Source of the DNA: Reichenbachiella versicolor
GTDB taxonomy: Bacteria > Bacteroidota > Bacteroidia > Cytophagales > Cyclobacteriaceae
DNA: 64,000 nucleotides
Direction of reading: 5' to 3'
NCBI RefSeq assembly: GCF_003171675.1
Contig: NZ_QFZQ01000005.1
Span: forward strand, 62,001 to 126,000
A program made the position numbers and the translations under genes. A model generated the notes under the pieces. That model was not told where the DNA came from. It made no database searches and saw nothing but the letters and a program-made list of their open reading frames with translations. This document shows, one piece after another, positions 1 to 9,253 of this stretch. Numbering within the stretch: position 1 is the first letter of the stretch; every line of letters starts with the position of its first letter.

Positions 1-408
1 CTAACTTTTGAAGAAGGTCAATTAACTGGTGGATCGATCATAGTTGATATGACTACCATAACAGATACTGACTTAGAAGGTGAATGGAAGCAAAAGCTAG
101 AAGGACATCTTAACTCTGATGACTTCTTTGGCACTGCTACTTTCCCTACATCCACTTTGGCTATCAAATCGATAGAAGCAGGAGAAGGTGATGTAATTAA
201 AGTTACAGCTGATTTAACTATAAAGGAGACTACTCTAGAGGAAGCTTTTGAGGTAACTAAAACAGAACAAGACGGTAAAGTTAGTTACACAGCTGTTGTA
301 GAAATAGATAGAACCAAATACAACGTAAAATACGGTTCTTCTAACTTTTTCGAAGATTTGGGAGACAAAGCTATAAATGACATTTTTAAATTAGAAGTGA
401 CGTTATAA
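1..408 (+). CDS. YceI-like family protein, C-terminal part
   Basis: The frame is open from base 1, so the start and any signal peptide lie before the window; about 135 residues are visible. The pattern of a region rich in short beta strands, with phrases such as GEWKQKLEGHLNSDDFF, ATFPTSTLAIKSI and IDRTKYNVKYGSSNFFEDLGDKAINDIFKLEV, matches the C-terminal half of the YceI lipocalin-like family. That family consists of periplasmic or secreted proteins that bind polyisoprenoids or similar lipids. The conserved sequence in which the product is described as not affecting a threshold-size metabolite is not usable here, so the ligand is unknown. A strong terminator follows at 447-471. Confidence 0.8.
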   Translation, partial: LTFEEGQLTGGSIIVDMTTITDTDLEGEWKQKLEGHLNSDDFFGTATFPTSTLAIKSIEAGEGDVIKVTADLTIKETTLEEAFEVTKTEQDGKVSYTAVVEIDRTKYNVKYGSSNFFEDLGDKAINDIFKLEVTL

Positions 409-446
409 TCTTAATAGCGTTCAAGGGGCATAACGAAATTATTAAA

Positions 447-471
447 GGGTCAGCGGGAGCTGACCTTTTTT
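447..471 (+). terminator. Rho-independent terminator after the YceI-like gene
   Basis: A perfect 7-bp stem (GGTCAGC / GCTGACC) closes a GGGA tetraloop and is followed directly by six T. It separates the YceI-like gene from prmC. Confidence 0.88.
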
Positions 472-516
472 ATTTGCTTTAGTAAATAAGGCAATTATTC
501 CTTATAAATTCGCAGG

Positions 517-1368
517 ATGTTCCAGTATTTTCCTCGTAAGACACTGAGCTACACAGCCAAAATCTTACAATCTTATATGGATATTCCAGAGTCTGAATCA
601 ATCGCATACATGATTCTTCATAAGGTCTTTGGGTTAAATAGAGTAGACATCATCATTGATGAGCCTTTCTTACCTACGGATGCTCAGCAACTCAAATACG
701 AGGTTATTATCAATCGCTTATCTAACAATGAGCCCATTCAATACATTCTAAAAGAAGCTGATTTCTTTGGTAGGAAGTTCTATGTAAACCCTAATGTATT
801 AATTCCTAGACAGGAAACAGAATCATTAATAGAACTAATCAAAAACTACGACAACTGGCATCGTCCCAAAATCGCTGATGTCGGAACAGGCTCTGGATGT
901 ATTGCCTGTACCTTAGACCTTGAGATCAATGATTCAACTGTCCATGCGTATGACATTAGTATGGATGCTATTAAAGTAGCAACTAAGAACAACTCTAAAC
1001 TAAATTCTGATGTTCAATTTCACGAGATAGATATTCTGACTCAAAACTTAACTGAGGAGTTTGACATTATTGTCAGTAATCCTCCATACGTTACTAATCA
1101 TGAAAAATATCAAATGAGAAGGAATGTATTAGATTATGAACCAGAACTTGCGCTATTTGTTCCCGATAATGATCCATTAATATTCTATAAAACAATAATG
1201 GAAGAAGCGCATATCTCTCTAAGAAGTGGCGGCGCGCTTTTTTTTGAAATCAACGAACAATTCGGCAAGAATATACTTTTACTATTACAGCATCATGGAT
1301 TTGAACACCCAAAAATCCACAACGACATCAATGACAAGCAGCGTTTCGCTTCAGCTGTTAAGCCCTAA
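517..1368 (+). CDS. prmC: peptide chain release factor N5-glutamine methyltransferase
   Basis: PrmC (HemK) methylates the glutamine of the GGQ motif in release factors RF1 and RF2, using S-adenosylmethionine, in the cytoplasm. The 283-residue length is normal. An N-terminal helical domain leads to IPRQETE at about residue 96, the SAM-binding loop DVGTGSG at 121-127, and the catalytic NPPY motif at 188-191. The ATG at 517 gives an N-terminus of family-like length. The 3' end overlaps the convergent acyltransferase gene by 11 bp. Confidence 0.95.
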   Translation: MFQYFPRKTLSYTAKILQSYMDIPESESIAYMILHKVFGLNRVDIIIDEPFLPTDAQQLKYEVIINRLSNNEPIQYILKEADFFGRKFYVNPNVLIPRQETESLIELIKNYDNWHRPKIADVGTGSGCIACTLDLEINDSTVHAYDISMDAIKVATKNNSKLNSDVQFHEIDILTQNLTEEFDIIVSNPPYVTNHEKYQMRRNVLDYEPELALFVPDNDPLIFYKTIMEEAHISLRSGGALFFEINEQFGKNILLLLQHHGFEHPKIHNDINDKQRFASAVKP

Positions 1369-2590
1369 ACTGAGCAATTAGATTTATAAACTCTTCGTAT
1401 TTTTTCTTTAATTCAGGATTTCCAAAAACCTTCCTGTTGCTGGTAAATACTCTCCAGTGACGAGTTACTATTTTCATTAAAATCAAACAAACTAATGAAA
1501 ACAAAACCACTCCTCCCCCAATCCACCAAACATCTGATAGACCTTTGACTATAAAGAATAGTACCAACCAAAATGTGGGAACAAGTACCATTCCTATAGC
1601 AAAGTGAATTGTATCCTTCCAAACCTTATCCTTGAAGCCTTTCATCAAGATATTCCCAGCTAACAATGCTGGTAAATTTGATAGAAAACCTACGAATGCA
1701 AATGGAGATAGAATAATTGCCAAAAGAGCATGTTTCCAATAATTACTCTTTGCTTCAAAAGGAAACTTTACTCCAGCCTTCTCTAGTTCTTTAGTCTTTT
1801 TCAAGACCTGTTCTTTTTGCTCTTCGCTGATGTATTGACTTATCTCTGAAGCCTTAGTGTTAATATCTACAGGATCAAGAACTTCTCCTGGATTCTGATC
1901 ATGAAAAAATATCGAATTGTAAACCTCAAAATCTTTTCTTGGTAGTGCTACTGACACTTCTTGTAACCCTGCATCGTAAAGGTCTTTGATCTTATCAATA
2001 TTCTCACTTGTCATTTCTTGCTTCTCAACTTTAATCGGAGTCCCAAACATGATATGCACTGAAGATCGAAAATATTGATGTCTAGAGTAGTTCATACCCG
2101 TTGGTATGATATACAATTCATCAGGAGCGTCTTTATAGTTCATTGCCCCTATAGCGATTCTGCTAATCCCTTTTTTTGCCCTTTTCACTAGTCTACGATC
2201 ATCGTGAGTAGCCTCTGGAAAAAGAATCAAATGCTCTCCCTTTGCAAAAATCTTAAAGCAATTGTCAAATATTTTTTCATTAGCCTTAACCGAATTAACA
2301 CCATCGCTCATCCTATAAACAGGCATTAAATTAAGCGAATTCAAAAACGCTCTAACAATTGGATTATTAAACACATCCGCTCTTACCAAATAATGAATAC
2401 TAAGAGGGAAACGAGTAGTCATAATCAATGGGTCTATAAGTGCATTTTCATGATTAGCACCCCAGATCATAGGTGCGTTCTTTTTAAGGTTTTCTTTGCC
2501 AGAGATTTTTATCTCACGGTAATAAATCATCAGTGCCGTTCTAACAAAAAACCAAAATGAAAAATACCAGATGCGTTGTATCACTCCCAT
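1358..2590 (-). CDS. 1-acyl-sn-glycerol-3-phosphate acyltransferase-like (PlsC superfamily)
   Basis: The protein has the PlsC/LPLAT block order: NHENALID (HX4-5D motif, His47 and Asp53) and FPEATHDD further on, the usual acyl-CoA/ACP and glycerophosphate sites. It is 410 residues, longer than a minimal PlsC (about 240), because a C-terminal part with several hydrophobic segments (roughly residues 285-375) is added. It probably sits in the inner membrane and acylates a lysophospholipid or related lipid; the exact substrate cannot be read from sequence. It overlaps the upstream RluD-type gene by one base, so the two are likely co-transcribed. Confidence 0.85.
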   Translation of the reverse strand: MGVIQRIWYFSFWFFVRTALMIYYREIKISGKENLKKNAPMIWGANHENALIDPLIMTTRFPLSIHYLVRADVFNNPIVRAFLNSLNLMPVYRMSDGVNSVKANEKIFDNCFKIFAKGEHLILFPEATHDDRRLVKRAKKGISRIAIGAMNYKDAPDELYIIPTGMNYSRHQYFRSSVHIMFGTPIKVEKQEMTSENIDKIKDLYDAGLQEVSVALPRKDFEVYNSIFFHDQNPGEVLDPVDINTKASEISQYISEEQKEQVLKKTKELEKAGVKFPFEAKSNYWKHALLAIILSPFAFVGFLSNLPALLAGNILMKGFKDKVWKDTIHFAIGMVLVPTFWLVLFFIVKGLSDVWWIGGGVVLFSLVCLILMKIVTRHWRVFTSNRKVFGNPELKKKYEEFINLIAQFRA

Positions 2591-3609
2591 TAGTCTACCG
2601 TATTAACGTAGTTTTCCCATTTATCGATCACAGTTTGTAAATCGTTAGGAATTTCAGAATCAAATTGAACAAACTTGTTGGTGGTTGGATGGACAAATCC
2701 AAGCGACTTAGCGTGTAAAGCTTGTCTTGGTAATAGTTTAAAGCAATTGTCCACAAACTGCTTATACTTGGTGAAAGTAGTCCCCTTCAAAATCCTATCC
2801 CCACCATAAGTAGTGTCATTGAATAATGGATGTCCTAAATACTTCATGTGGGCTCTAATTTGATGTGTACGACCTGTTTCAAGATTACACTTAATCAATG
2901 ACACATATCTCAATGTCTTAATTACCTCATAATGTGTAATTGCTACTCTACCAAAATCACCTTCTGGAAAAGCGGTCGTAATCCTGCGATCTTTCAAACT
3001 TCGACCTAGATTAACATCAATGGTTCCTTTTTCCTCTACAGGCTCTCCCCATATCAGAGCGTAATAAGTTCTCTCTATACTATGGTCAAAAAACTGTTTT
3101 GCTAGACTTGTCATAGCTTTCTCTGTCTTCGCTATTACTAATAGTCCTGATGTATCTTTATCTATCCTATGAACTAATCCTGGACGTCCATCATTTCCAG
3201 TCATTGTTGGCAAGTTTTGAAAATGATACGCCAAAGCATTGACCAACGTTCCAGACCAATTTTGATAAGCTGGGTGTACAACCATCCCAGGTTCTTTATT
3301 AACCACAAGAATATCATCATCTTCATGAACTATATTCAAAGGAATATCTTCTGGAACAACATCAGTATCAGACGGAGGCTCTGGAAGAGATACTGTAATT
3401 ACGTCATTAGGACGAACTTTATAATTGGATTTAGTATTCTGGTCATTGACTAAAACAAAACCATCTTTAATTGCGTCTTGGACTTTGTTTCGAGTAGTAT
3501 TAGGTAGTTTATCCATCAAAAACTTGTCTAATCTCAGTAGCTCTTGACCGGGATCTACATCTATACGATGATGCTCGTATAACTCGTCGTTAATCTCGTC
3601 CTCTTTCAT
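2590..3609 (-). CDS. rluD: RluD-type 23S rRNA pseudouridine synthase
   Basis: This RluA-superfamily pseudouridine synthase has an N-terminal S4 RNA-binding domain (about residues 20-85) and a catalytic domain with HRIDKDTSG, whose Asp near residue 150 is the nucleophile. RluD modifies helix 69 of 23S rRNA; RluC/RluA specificity cannot be excluded. I place the start at the ATG at 3609 (339 residues). An in-frame TTG at 3618 would add only three residues and lies inside a good -7 promoter box (TAAATTTG, 3616-3623), so the mRNA may be leaderless. The stop overlaps the downstream acyltransferase start. Confidence 0.9.
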   Translation of the reverse strand: MKEDEINDELYEHHRIDVDPGQELLRLDKFLMDKLPNTTRNKVQDAIKDGFVLVNDQNTKSNYKVRPNDVITVSLPEPPSDTDVVPEDIPLNIVHEDDDILVVNKEPGMVVHPAYQNWSGTLVNALAYHFQNLPTMTGNDGRPGLVHRIDKDTSGLLVIAKTEKAMTSLAKQFFDHSIERTYYALIWGEPVEEKGTIDVNLGRSLKDRRITTAFPEGDFGRVAITHYEVIKTLRYVSLIKCNLETGRTHQIRAHMKYLGHPLFNDTTYGGDRILKGTTFTKYKQFVDNCFKLLPRQALHAKSLGFVHPTTNKFVQFDSEIPNDLQTVIDKWENYVNTVD

Positions 3610-3615
3610 GCGGCG

Positions 3616-3623
3616 CAAATTTA
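3616..3623 (-). promoter_or_regulatory. Bacteroidota -7 box (TAAATTTG) before the RluD-type gene
   Basis: This is an exact match to TAnnTTTG on the minus strand, ending only six bases before the ATG at 3609. The -33 element is weak. If used, transcription would begin at or next to the start codon. Confidence 0.5.
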
Positions 3624-3986
3624 GTGTTTTAACCCGGATTTTAAATTGGAACTTTATTGTAACAATTTAAATTGCAATAAATCTGTAAGATTCAAACAAA
3701 GAGATAAATAGGAATAATTATTCTATTACGTTTAAAATATTGATTAACAAAAACTTAGAATCAACTCAATTTCAGTATTCTGCACTATGGTTAGTTATTT
3801 TAAATTCTTGTTAATTCATAAACTTATATGAATGCTGTCCAAACAAACCTAAATTTGGTACTTATAGAGGAATGTCACCTGTCCAAATAACACTAAGCTA
3901 TATTCATCGAAAAAAGAGTGCATCTAAAATCTTAAATAATAAAATTGCTAACTTAATCACCCCAAAAATTTAATTATCGAAAAATC
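3624..3986. other. Intergenic region between divergent rluD and the LPP20-like gene
   Basis: No credible gene or RNA was found in this A+T-rich, 360-bp divergent spacer. A plus-strand TAAATTTG at 3850-3857 is a possible -7 box for the downstream secreted-protein operon, giving a leader of about 125 bases. No riboswitch-like structure was recognised. Confidence 0.5.
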
Positions 3987-4631
3987 ATGAAACTGACATT
4001 CACTACATTCATTGCTGCTATCTTGGTATTATTCGCAAGCGTAGCTGTAGCACAACAATCTGAAAAAGAACTAAGAAAGCAGATCAAAGAAAAAGCGATT
4101 AAAGACGCAAGAAAAGAGGCTAAGGCACTTGGCAAAGAAAAATGGTTTACACAACCTGGTTCTTTACCTCTAGAAAAGCAAATCGAAAAAGCTTGGATGA
4201 AACAGTACGAGACTGATGACATGGGCTATCCTAAATATTATGTAGGTATAGGTAATGCTTTAGCAGGTACTCAGTCTGCTGCTAAACTTCAAGCATCTAC
4301 TATCGCTAAGCAAGATTTAGCAGGTAGAATAAGCTCAAGTATCGCATCTATTGTTGAGACTAATTTGAGTACTACTCAATTGACAGCTGATGAAGCTGCT
4401 ACTGTTCAAGAAACAATCTCTGCTTCTACTGAAGTAATTTCTCAAAAGCTGGCTAGAGTAATCACGCTAACAGAGCTATATAGAAAAAATAAAAAGAATT
4501 ACGAATGTAATTTAAGAATCGCGTATAGTGCTGAATTGGCTAAGCAAGCTGCACAAGATGTAATCAAGCAATCACTAGCTGAAAAATCTAATATCACTAG
4601 AGAGAAGCTTGATAAATTGATGAACTTCTAA
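3987..4631 (+). CDS. Secreted LPP20-like protein
   Basis: A 214-residue protein with a clear signal peptide (hydrophobic core up to VAVAQQ, about residue 22). A charged helical stretch rich in Lys, Arg and Glu follows, then a domain around PKYYVGIGNALAGTQSAAKLQASTIAKQDLAGRISSSI. The pattern of A-x-x-x-A-x-x-A-x-x-D-L-A after a glycine-rich strand resembles the LPP20 family. Predicted location is periplasm or outer membrane; it has no lipobox cysteine. It is the first of three co-directional genes with a DUF4384-like protein and a WD40-caspase protein. Molecular function is unknown. Confidence 0.65.
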   Translation: MKLTFTTFIAAILVLFASVAVAQQSEKELRKQIKEKAIKDARKEAKALGKEKWFTQPGSLPLEKQIEKAWMKQYETDDMGYPKYYVGIGNALAGTQSAAKLQASTIAKQDLAGRISSSIASIVETNLSTTQLTADEAATVQETISASTEVISQKLARVITLTELYRKNKKNYECNLRIAYSAELAKQAAQDVIKQSLAEKSNITREKLDKLMNF

Positions 4632-4661
4632 TTTGTTCATTCTATTAAAATAAATATTATA

Positions 4662-4690
4662 CAAAGGGAAGTTTACAGCTTCCCTTTGTT
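4662..4690 (+). terminator. Intergenic hairpin between the LPP20-like and DUF4384-like genes
   Basis: CAAAGGGAAG pairs with CTTCCCTTTG around a 7-base loop. The T-run is short, so this may be an attenuator or mRNA-stabilising hairpin that leaves the first gene more abundant than the next two. Confidence 0.55.
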
Positions 4691-4714
4691 ATTCTAAACC
4701 TATTTTCATTCACC

Positions 4715-6250
4715 ATGAAAAATTCACTAATTGCCTTTTTACTAATCTTTTCTAACCTAGCATCATTCGCTCAAGAAGCTTCTTGGACAAACTATTCTAG
4801 AAGAAATGCGATGTATCCTGAAAGCAAATACTTAACTGGATTTAGCTCAGAATTAATTGTTAAAGAAGAACCAAGAGAAGACATTCTTGAAAGATTATCT
4901 GGATACGCCAAAGATAAACTAGTACAAAGCATCGTCACAGATATCCAATCTACAGTCACCCTAGAAATTAACACTTCAAATGGAACCACAAACGAAGATT
5001 TAAAGTCAGCAAGTGTTTCCGCTGCTAACGCTACAATAGCAGGGCTTAAAGTAGAAACCTATATATCGGAAGGAAAAAAAGAGAAGACGGCTTATGCATT
5101 TGCATACGCAAAAAAAACTGAAGTTATACAATACTATGAAAATGCTATAAAATCTTTTATAGATAAATTCAATTCAGACTTTGGAATAGTTGAGAATCAT
5201 ATTTCTCAAGGCAACAATCAAAAAGCGCTAAAAATCTTATTCGGATTCCAAACAGATTTTAGAGAAATTGAGCATGCTCAAATGATCTTAGTGACCTTGA
5301 CTGGCAACTACAATTTACCCTCAACAAAAAGGTCAGAAATCAACTCATTTAAAGCCAAAGTAGAGCAGAAAATCAATAGTATTAGAAGCAATCAACAGTT
5401 TTCTCTTGAAGATGCTGCTTACTATATAGCATTTGCTATGAGTACTCAACTAACAGATAAGTCTACCCCTATTAGCATCAATAACTTCACTTATGAAGAT
5501 ACCCCGATGGGTAGTCCATTTTCAAGAAGGTTGAAATTTGCCATAGAACAAAAACTTACATTAGAAGGCTTCTCCGTTACTAACAATGCAGCAACCGAAA
5601 ATGATATTTTAGTTCTTAATGGAACTTATTGGGAGGAATCTGATAAGCTAAAAATCGTAACTATCCTAAGATCCAAAAAAGATTCAAAAGCGGTATCCAG
5701 TAGTGAATGCTACTTACCTAAATCTACTTTGATAAATAATGGCATTGTATTTAAGCCTGAAAACTACAAGCAGGCTTTGATCAACATGAAAGAGTTTGCT
5801 GCGAATGAAGTCACCGGAGGAAATTTAAATATTGAAATCTGGACCAATAAAGGCAAAGACAATCTAATCTACACTGAAGGTGAAATCTTGAAACTTTTCG
5901 TAAGAGCTAACAAAGAATGCTACCTGAGAATAGTCTATTATCTGGCGGACGGTAGCAAGGTATTACTGCTTGACAATTACTATATCAATCGAGACTTGAT
6001 CAATAAGACTTATGAACTTCCGTATGAGTTTGAATGTGCAGAGCCATTTGGAGTAGAAACTTTACAAATGAATGCTCAAGATGAACCATTTGAAGAATTA
6101 TATACAGAAGAGCAATATGGATATGAATTCATCACTGAAGGAATTGCTGCAATTCAAGTAAAGTCTAGAGGCTTTAAAAGAGTTAAAAGCACTAGTACAG
6201 AAGAGGTAAAAGCAGAAAAGAGATTAGTATTCACTACCATGAGACGCTAA
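4715..6250 (+). CDS. Secreted protein with LPP20-like N-terminus and DUF4384-like C-terminus
   Basis: 511 residues with a signal peptide ending near SFAQEA (about residue 20). The N-terminal part (about 25-150) again has the LPP20-like look: YLTGFSS, then an alternation of A/S-rich helix and KKTEVIQYYEN. The C-terminal part (about 375-465), with IEIWTNKGKDNLIYTEGE, LKLFVRANKECYLRIVYY and GSKVLLLDNYY, matches the beta-sandwich style of DUF4384, a domain often found with caspase-like peptidases. It probably acts in the cell envelope with the flanking genes; substrate and role are unknown. Confidence 0.65.
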   Translation: MKNSLIAFLLIFSNLASFAQEASWTNYSRRNAMYPESKYLTGFSSELIVKEEPREDILERLSGYAKDKLVQSIVTDIQSTVTLEINTSNGTTNEDLKSASVSAANATIAGLKVETYISEGKKEKTAYAFAYAKKTEVIQYYENAIKSFIDKFNSDFGIVENHISQGNNQKALKILFGFQTDFREIEHAQMILVTLTGNYNLPSTKRSEINSFKAKVEQKINSIRSNQQFSLEDAAYYIAFAMSTQLTDKSTPISINNFTYEDTPMGSPFSRRLKFAIEQKLTLEGFSVTNNAATENDILVLNGTYWEESDKLKIVTILRSKKDSKAVSSSECYLPKSTLINNGIVFKPENYKQALINMKEFAANEVTGGNLNIEIWTNKGKDNLIYTEGEILKLFVRANKECYLRIVYYLADGSKVLLLDNYYINRDLINKTYELPYEFECAEPFGVETLQMNAQDEPFEELYTEEQYGYEFITEGIAAIQVKSRGFKRVKSTSTEEVKAEKRLVFTTMRR

Positions 6251-6277
6251 TATCGGCCGTTTAAAATTATACTTATT

Positions 6278-9253
6278 ATGAAAGGCAAACTGACTATTCT
6301 TCTTATTTTGACAGCCTACTTGTCATCCAGTGCTCAGCAACTTGTAATTGACAATCAAGGGCATTCGGGGCTGATACATGACATTTTTTTCGTAGAAGGA
6401 GGTAAATTCTTGATCTCTACCTCAGAAGATAAAACTGTCCGATTATGGGATATTGCAGCTGGTTCATTAAAAAAAACTTACAGGTTTGAACAAGAGTCTG
6501 GTGCAAAGGGCAAAATCTATGCTGCTGCTCTTTCTAAAGATCAGAGATACTTATTCTTGGGAGGCTTCTTTGATAATATTGGCGGCTCTGAAACCAAAGT
6601 TGGCCAAATTAGGATGCTAAATCTCTATGATGAATCAGTCGCTCAACTCATCAACGCCCATACTAATGTCATCCTAGATATGACAATATCTGCTGATGGA
6701 TATAGAATGGTAACTTCAAGTGCTGATCATACAATCAAAGTTTGGAATATAGCAGACTTAGGTAAGAACTCTCCTCCCAAGCTAATTGCAGACATAGACT
6801 CTCCTGTTCTTCCGAACTGTATAGCCATAAGCCCTAATGGAAAAATGGTTTTAGCAGGAGACGCTGAAGGTTTTTTAAGATCATATGATTTATCTAATCC
6901 AAATTCCGTTCAATCAAGCAGAGCTAAAATCCATACTGATGAAGTAAGATCTATCAAGTTCACGTCTACAGGGGACAATGCTTACTCATGTGGAGACGAC
7001 GGTCAACTTATTAAATGGACCAGTAATGGTCGTTTCATGGGAGTTATCAAGACACTTCCTGGTGCTGCTGGTGTAGTTGAAATAAGTCCTAATGACAAGT
7101 ATCTTACTGTAATGGGACGTGTAGGGGTCACATTAGACCTTTCTTCTCAGATTGTAATGTCTACTTTCAGTGAACATACCAATTCAGTCACTGCTACTAC
7201 TACTGCTCCATTCGGATCATTCGATGGTCAAGAAGGTTACTATATTGCATCTGCCGGCGGAGATGACAAAAACATCCTAATATGGGATCAAAGAACGGGT
7301 AAACTAGTTAGAAACCTTGTAGGTAATGGACAAAGTGTCTACGCCGTAGGCGCAGGTTCTGACAAAAAGATTGGTTTTGGACAAAGTAATCCAACTGGAA
7401 GTCTTGATGACACTAAAATTGAAAAAGCTTTTTCATTAACAGACTTAAAACTTGATCTATCTGAAGTAGATCAAATGGATTACAAACGTCGTAGACTGAA
7501 TGGAAATGGCAAATTACTCACTAAAGAATCCAGTACCTCTTTCGCCATTGGTGGACAAACCATCCAAATGGACGAATCCAAAGATGGTGCTGTAAGATCT
7601 TTTTCTTATGTACAGAATAATGCGGGTATTGTAGTAGGGTCTTCATTCACTTTGAAAAAATTCACCTCTGATGGACAACAATTAGGTACTTATTCTGGAC
7701 ATGAAGGAGAAACTTGGGCAGTATCTGAGATACCTTCCGAACAATTACTATTATCTGGGAATGGAGACCAAACAATCAAAATATGGAATATCAATAGTGG
7801 AGAAAATCTAGCCACACTATTTGTATCAACAGACAATGAATGGGTGATCTGGACCCCTCAAGGATTCTATGAAGCTTCAGCAGGTGGTGAAAAATATATA
7901 GGATGGCACATCAATAAAGGAGAGAAAAAACTAGCTGACTTTCATGATGTGTCAGCATTCAGTAAACATTATCATCGAAGAGATGTGATTTTGAAAGTTC
8001 TTGAGATAAAAAACTTTGAACAAGTAGCTCAAGAAATGAACCTAAATCCTAAACCAGAACAAGAAATCACGCCTCCTACAATAGAGTGGGTATATCCAGT
8101 AGTGAAGAATAGTATTGTTAAAGGCAATAGTACTACTCTCTCTTTCAACATTACTTCTCAAAGTCCAGTGAACAAGGTACGATTACTTGTAGATGGTAAA
8201 CCTATAGTGACAAGAAAGGATCTAACCCTATCAGGAGATAATACCCCTGAAAAACTAGAAATGGAGCTAAAAGTACCAAATGGAAGCAATGGTTCGTACG
8301 AAGTCAGTCTATACGTAATGGATACTAAGTCGAAAATTACAGGTACAGACAAAAGCATTAGATTCATACCCCAACCAATGCCAAGTGGTGATTTTGAAGA
8401 AGTAAAAGCAGTTGCTGAACCTGCTCCTGTTTATACCCCTCCTACAGATGCAAGCACTAGAAATAGACTCACTCTGGACCCTGTAAATGACGACCAATCA
8501 GGACCAAAAAACCTCTATGTGGTTTCTATTGGTGTTTCTAAATTTGAAAACCCTACTTACAATTTGAACTATGCAGAAGCAGACGCCGCTGCCATTTCAG
8601 ATATGTGGAAAAATCAAAAGGGTAAAATGTATGATAATATCAAGAGTATTAAAATTACAGATATAGATGCTACCAAGGATAAAATTATAGAAACGTTCAA
8701 GCAACTCGAAGAGCATACTACTATGGATGACTTGGTAGTAATTTTCATGGCTTCACACGGTATCAATTTCAAGAATAAATACTATTTCCTACCTCATGAT
8801 GGAAATGGTAGAAATCCGAATGTCAGTTGCGTAGATTGGAAAGACTTCTCTGACAAAATAAGTAACATACCTGCCAAGACGGTTTTATTTATTGACACTT
8901 GTCATAGTGGTCAGCTTGGGAATAGTATTGGTCCAAAAGAACAAGATAATACAGAGGCTGTTCGAGAAATATCTTCTAAAGAATATGGAGTAGTAGTAAT
9001 GGCTGCAGCTACTGGCTATGAATATTCCCTTGAGCATCCTGACTGGGGACATGGAGCATTTACATTAGCTATTCTAGAAGGTTTGGGACAAGGAAAGGCT
9101 GATATCAAACCGGATGGAGTTATATATCTACGTGAACTAGATTACTACCTTGCTGAAAGAGTAAGAGAATTAACTGGAGGTAGACAACATCCTACAACTC
9201 AGAAACCAAGCTCTATTAGCAGATTAGCTTTAGCTGGCTCGGATTCTAATTAG
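6278..9253 (+). CDS. Secreted WD40-repeat protein with C-terminal caspase-like (C14) peptidase domain
   Basis: 991 residues, beginning with a signal peptide (to about residue 20). WD40-type repeats span about residues 25-390 and 440-530 (for example DKTVRLWDI, DHTIKVWNI, DQTIKIWNI). A beta-rich linker (about 600-700) leads to a caspase/metacaspase fold from about 745. The catalytic dyad is visible: His827 in MASHG and Cys875 in DTCHSG. The family cleaves after acidic or basic residues, but the specificity here is unknown. Export is unusual for caspase-like proteins. It lies 27 bp after the DUF4384-like gene and its last bases overlap the convergent transporter gene by 8 bp. Confidence 0.9.
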   Translation: MKGKLTILLILTAYLSSSAQQLVIDNQGHSGLIHDIFFVEGGKFLISTSEDKTVRLWDIAAGSLKKTYRFEQESGAKGKIYAAALSKDQRYLFLGGFFDNIGGSETKVGQIRMLNLYDESVAQLINAHTNVILDMTISADGYRMVTSSADHTIKVWNIADLGKNSPPKLIADIDSPVLPNCIAISPNGKMVLAGDAEGFLRSYDLSNPNSVQSSRAKIHTDEVRSIKFTSTGDNAYSCGDDGQLIKWTSNGRFMGVIKTLPGAAGVVEISPNDKYLTVMGRVGVTLDLSSQIVMSTFSEHTNSVTATTTAPFGSFDGQEGYYIASAGGDDKNILIWDQRTGKLVRNLVGNGQSVYAVGAGSDKKIGFGQSNPTGSLDDTKIEKAFSLTDLKLDLSEVDQMDYKRRRLNGNGKLLTKESSTSFAIGGQTIQMDESKDGAVRSFSYVQNNAGIVVGSSFTLKKFTSDGQQLGTYSGHEGETWAVSEIPSEQLLLSGNGDQTIKIWNINSGENLATLFVSTDNEWVIWTPQGFYEASAGGEKYIGWHINKGEKKLADFHDVSAFSKHYHRRDVILKVLEIKNFEQVAQEMNLNPKPEQEITPPTIEWVYPVVKNSIVKGNSTTLSFNITSQSPVNKVRLLVDGKPIVTRKDLTLSGDNTPEKLEMELKVPNGSNGSYEVSLYVMDTKSKITGTDKSIRFIPQPMPSGDFEEVKAVAEPAPVYTPPTDASTRNRLTLDPVNDDQSGPKNLYVVSIGVSKFENPTYNLNYAEADAAAISDMWKNQKGKMYDNIKSIKITDIDATKDKIIETFKQLEEHTTMDDLVVIFMASHGINFKNKYYFLPHDGNGRNPNVSCVDWKDFSDKISNIPAKTVLFIDTCHSGQLGNSIGPKEQDNTEAVREISSKEYGVVVMAAATGYEYSLEHPDWGHGAFTLAILEGLGQGKADIKPDGVIYLRELDYYLAERVRELTGGRQHPTTQKPSSISRLALAGSDSN

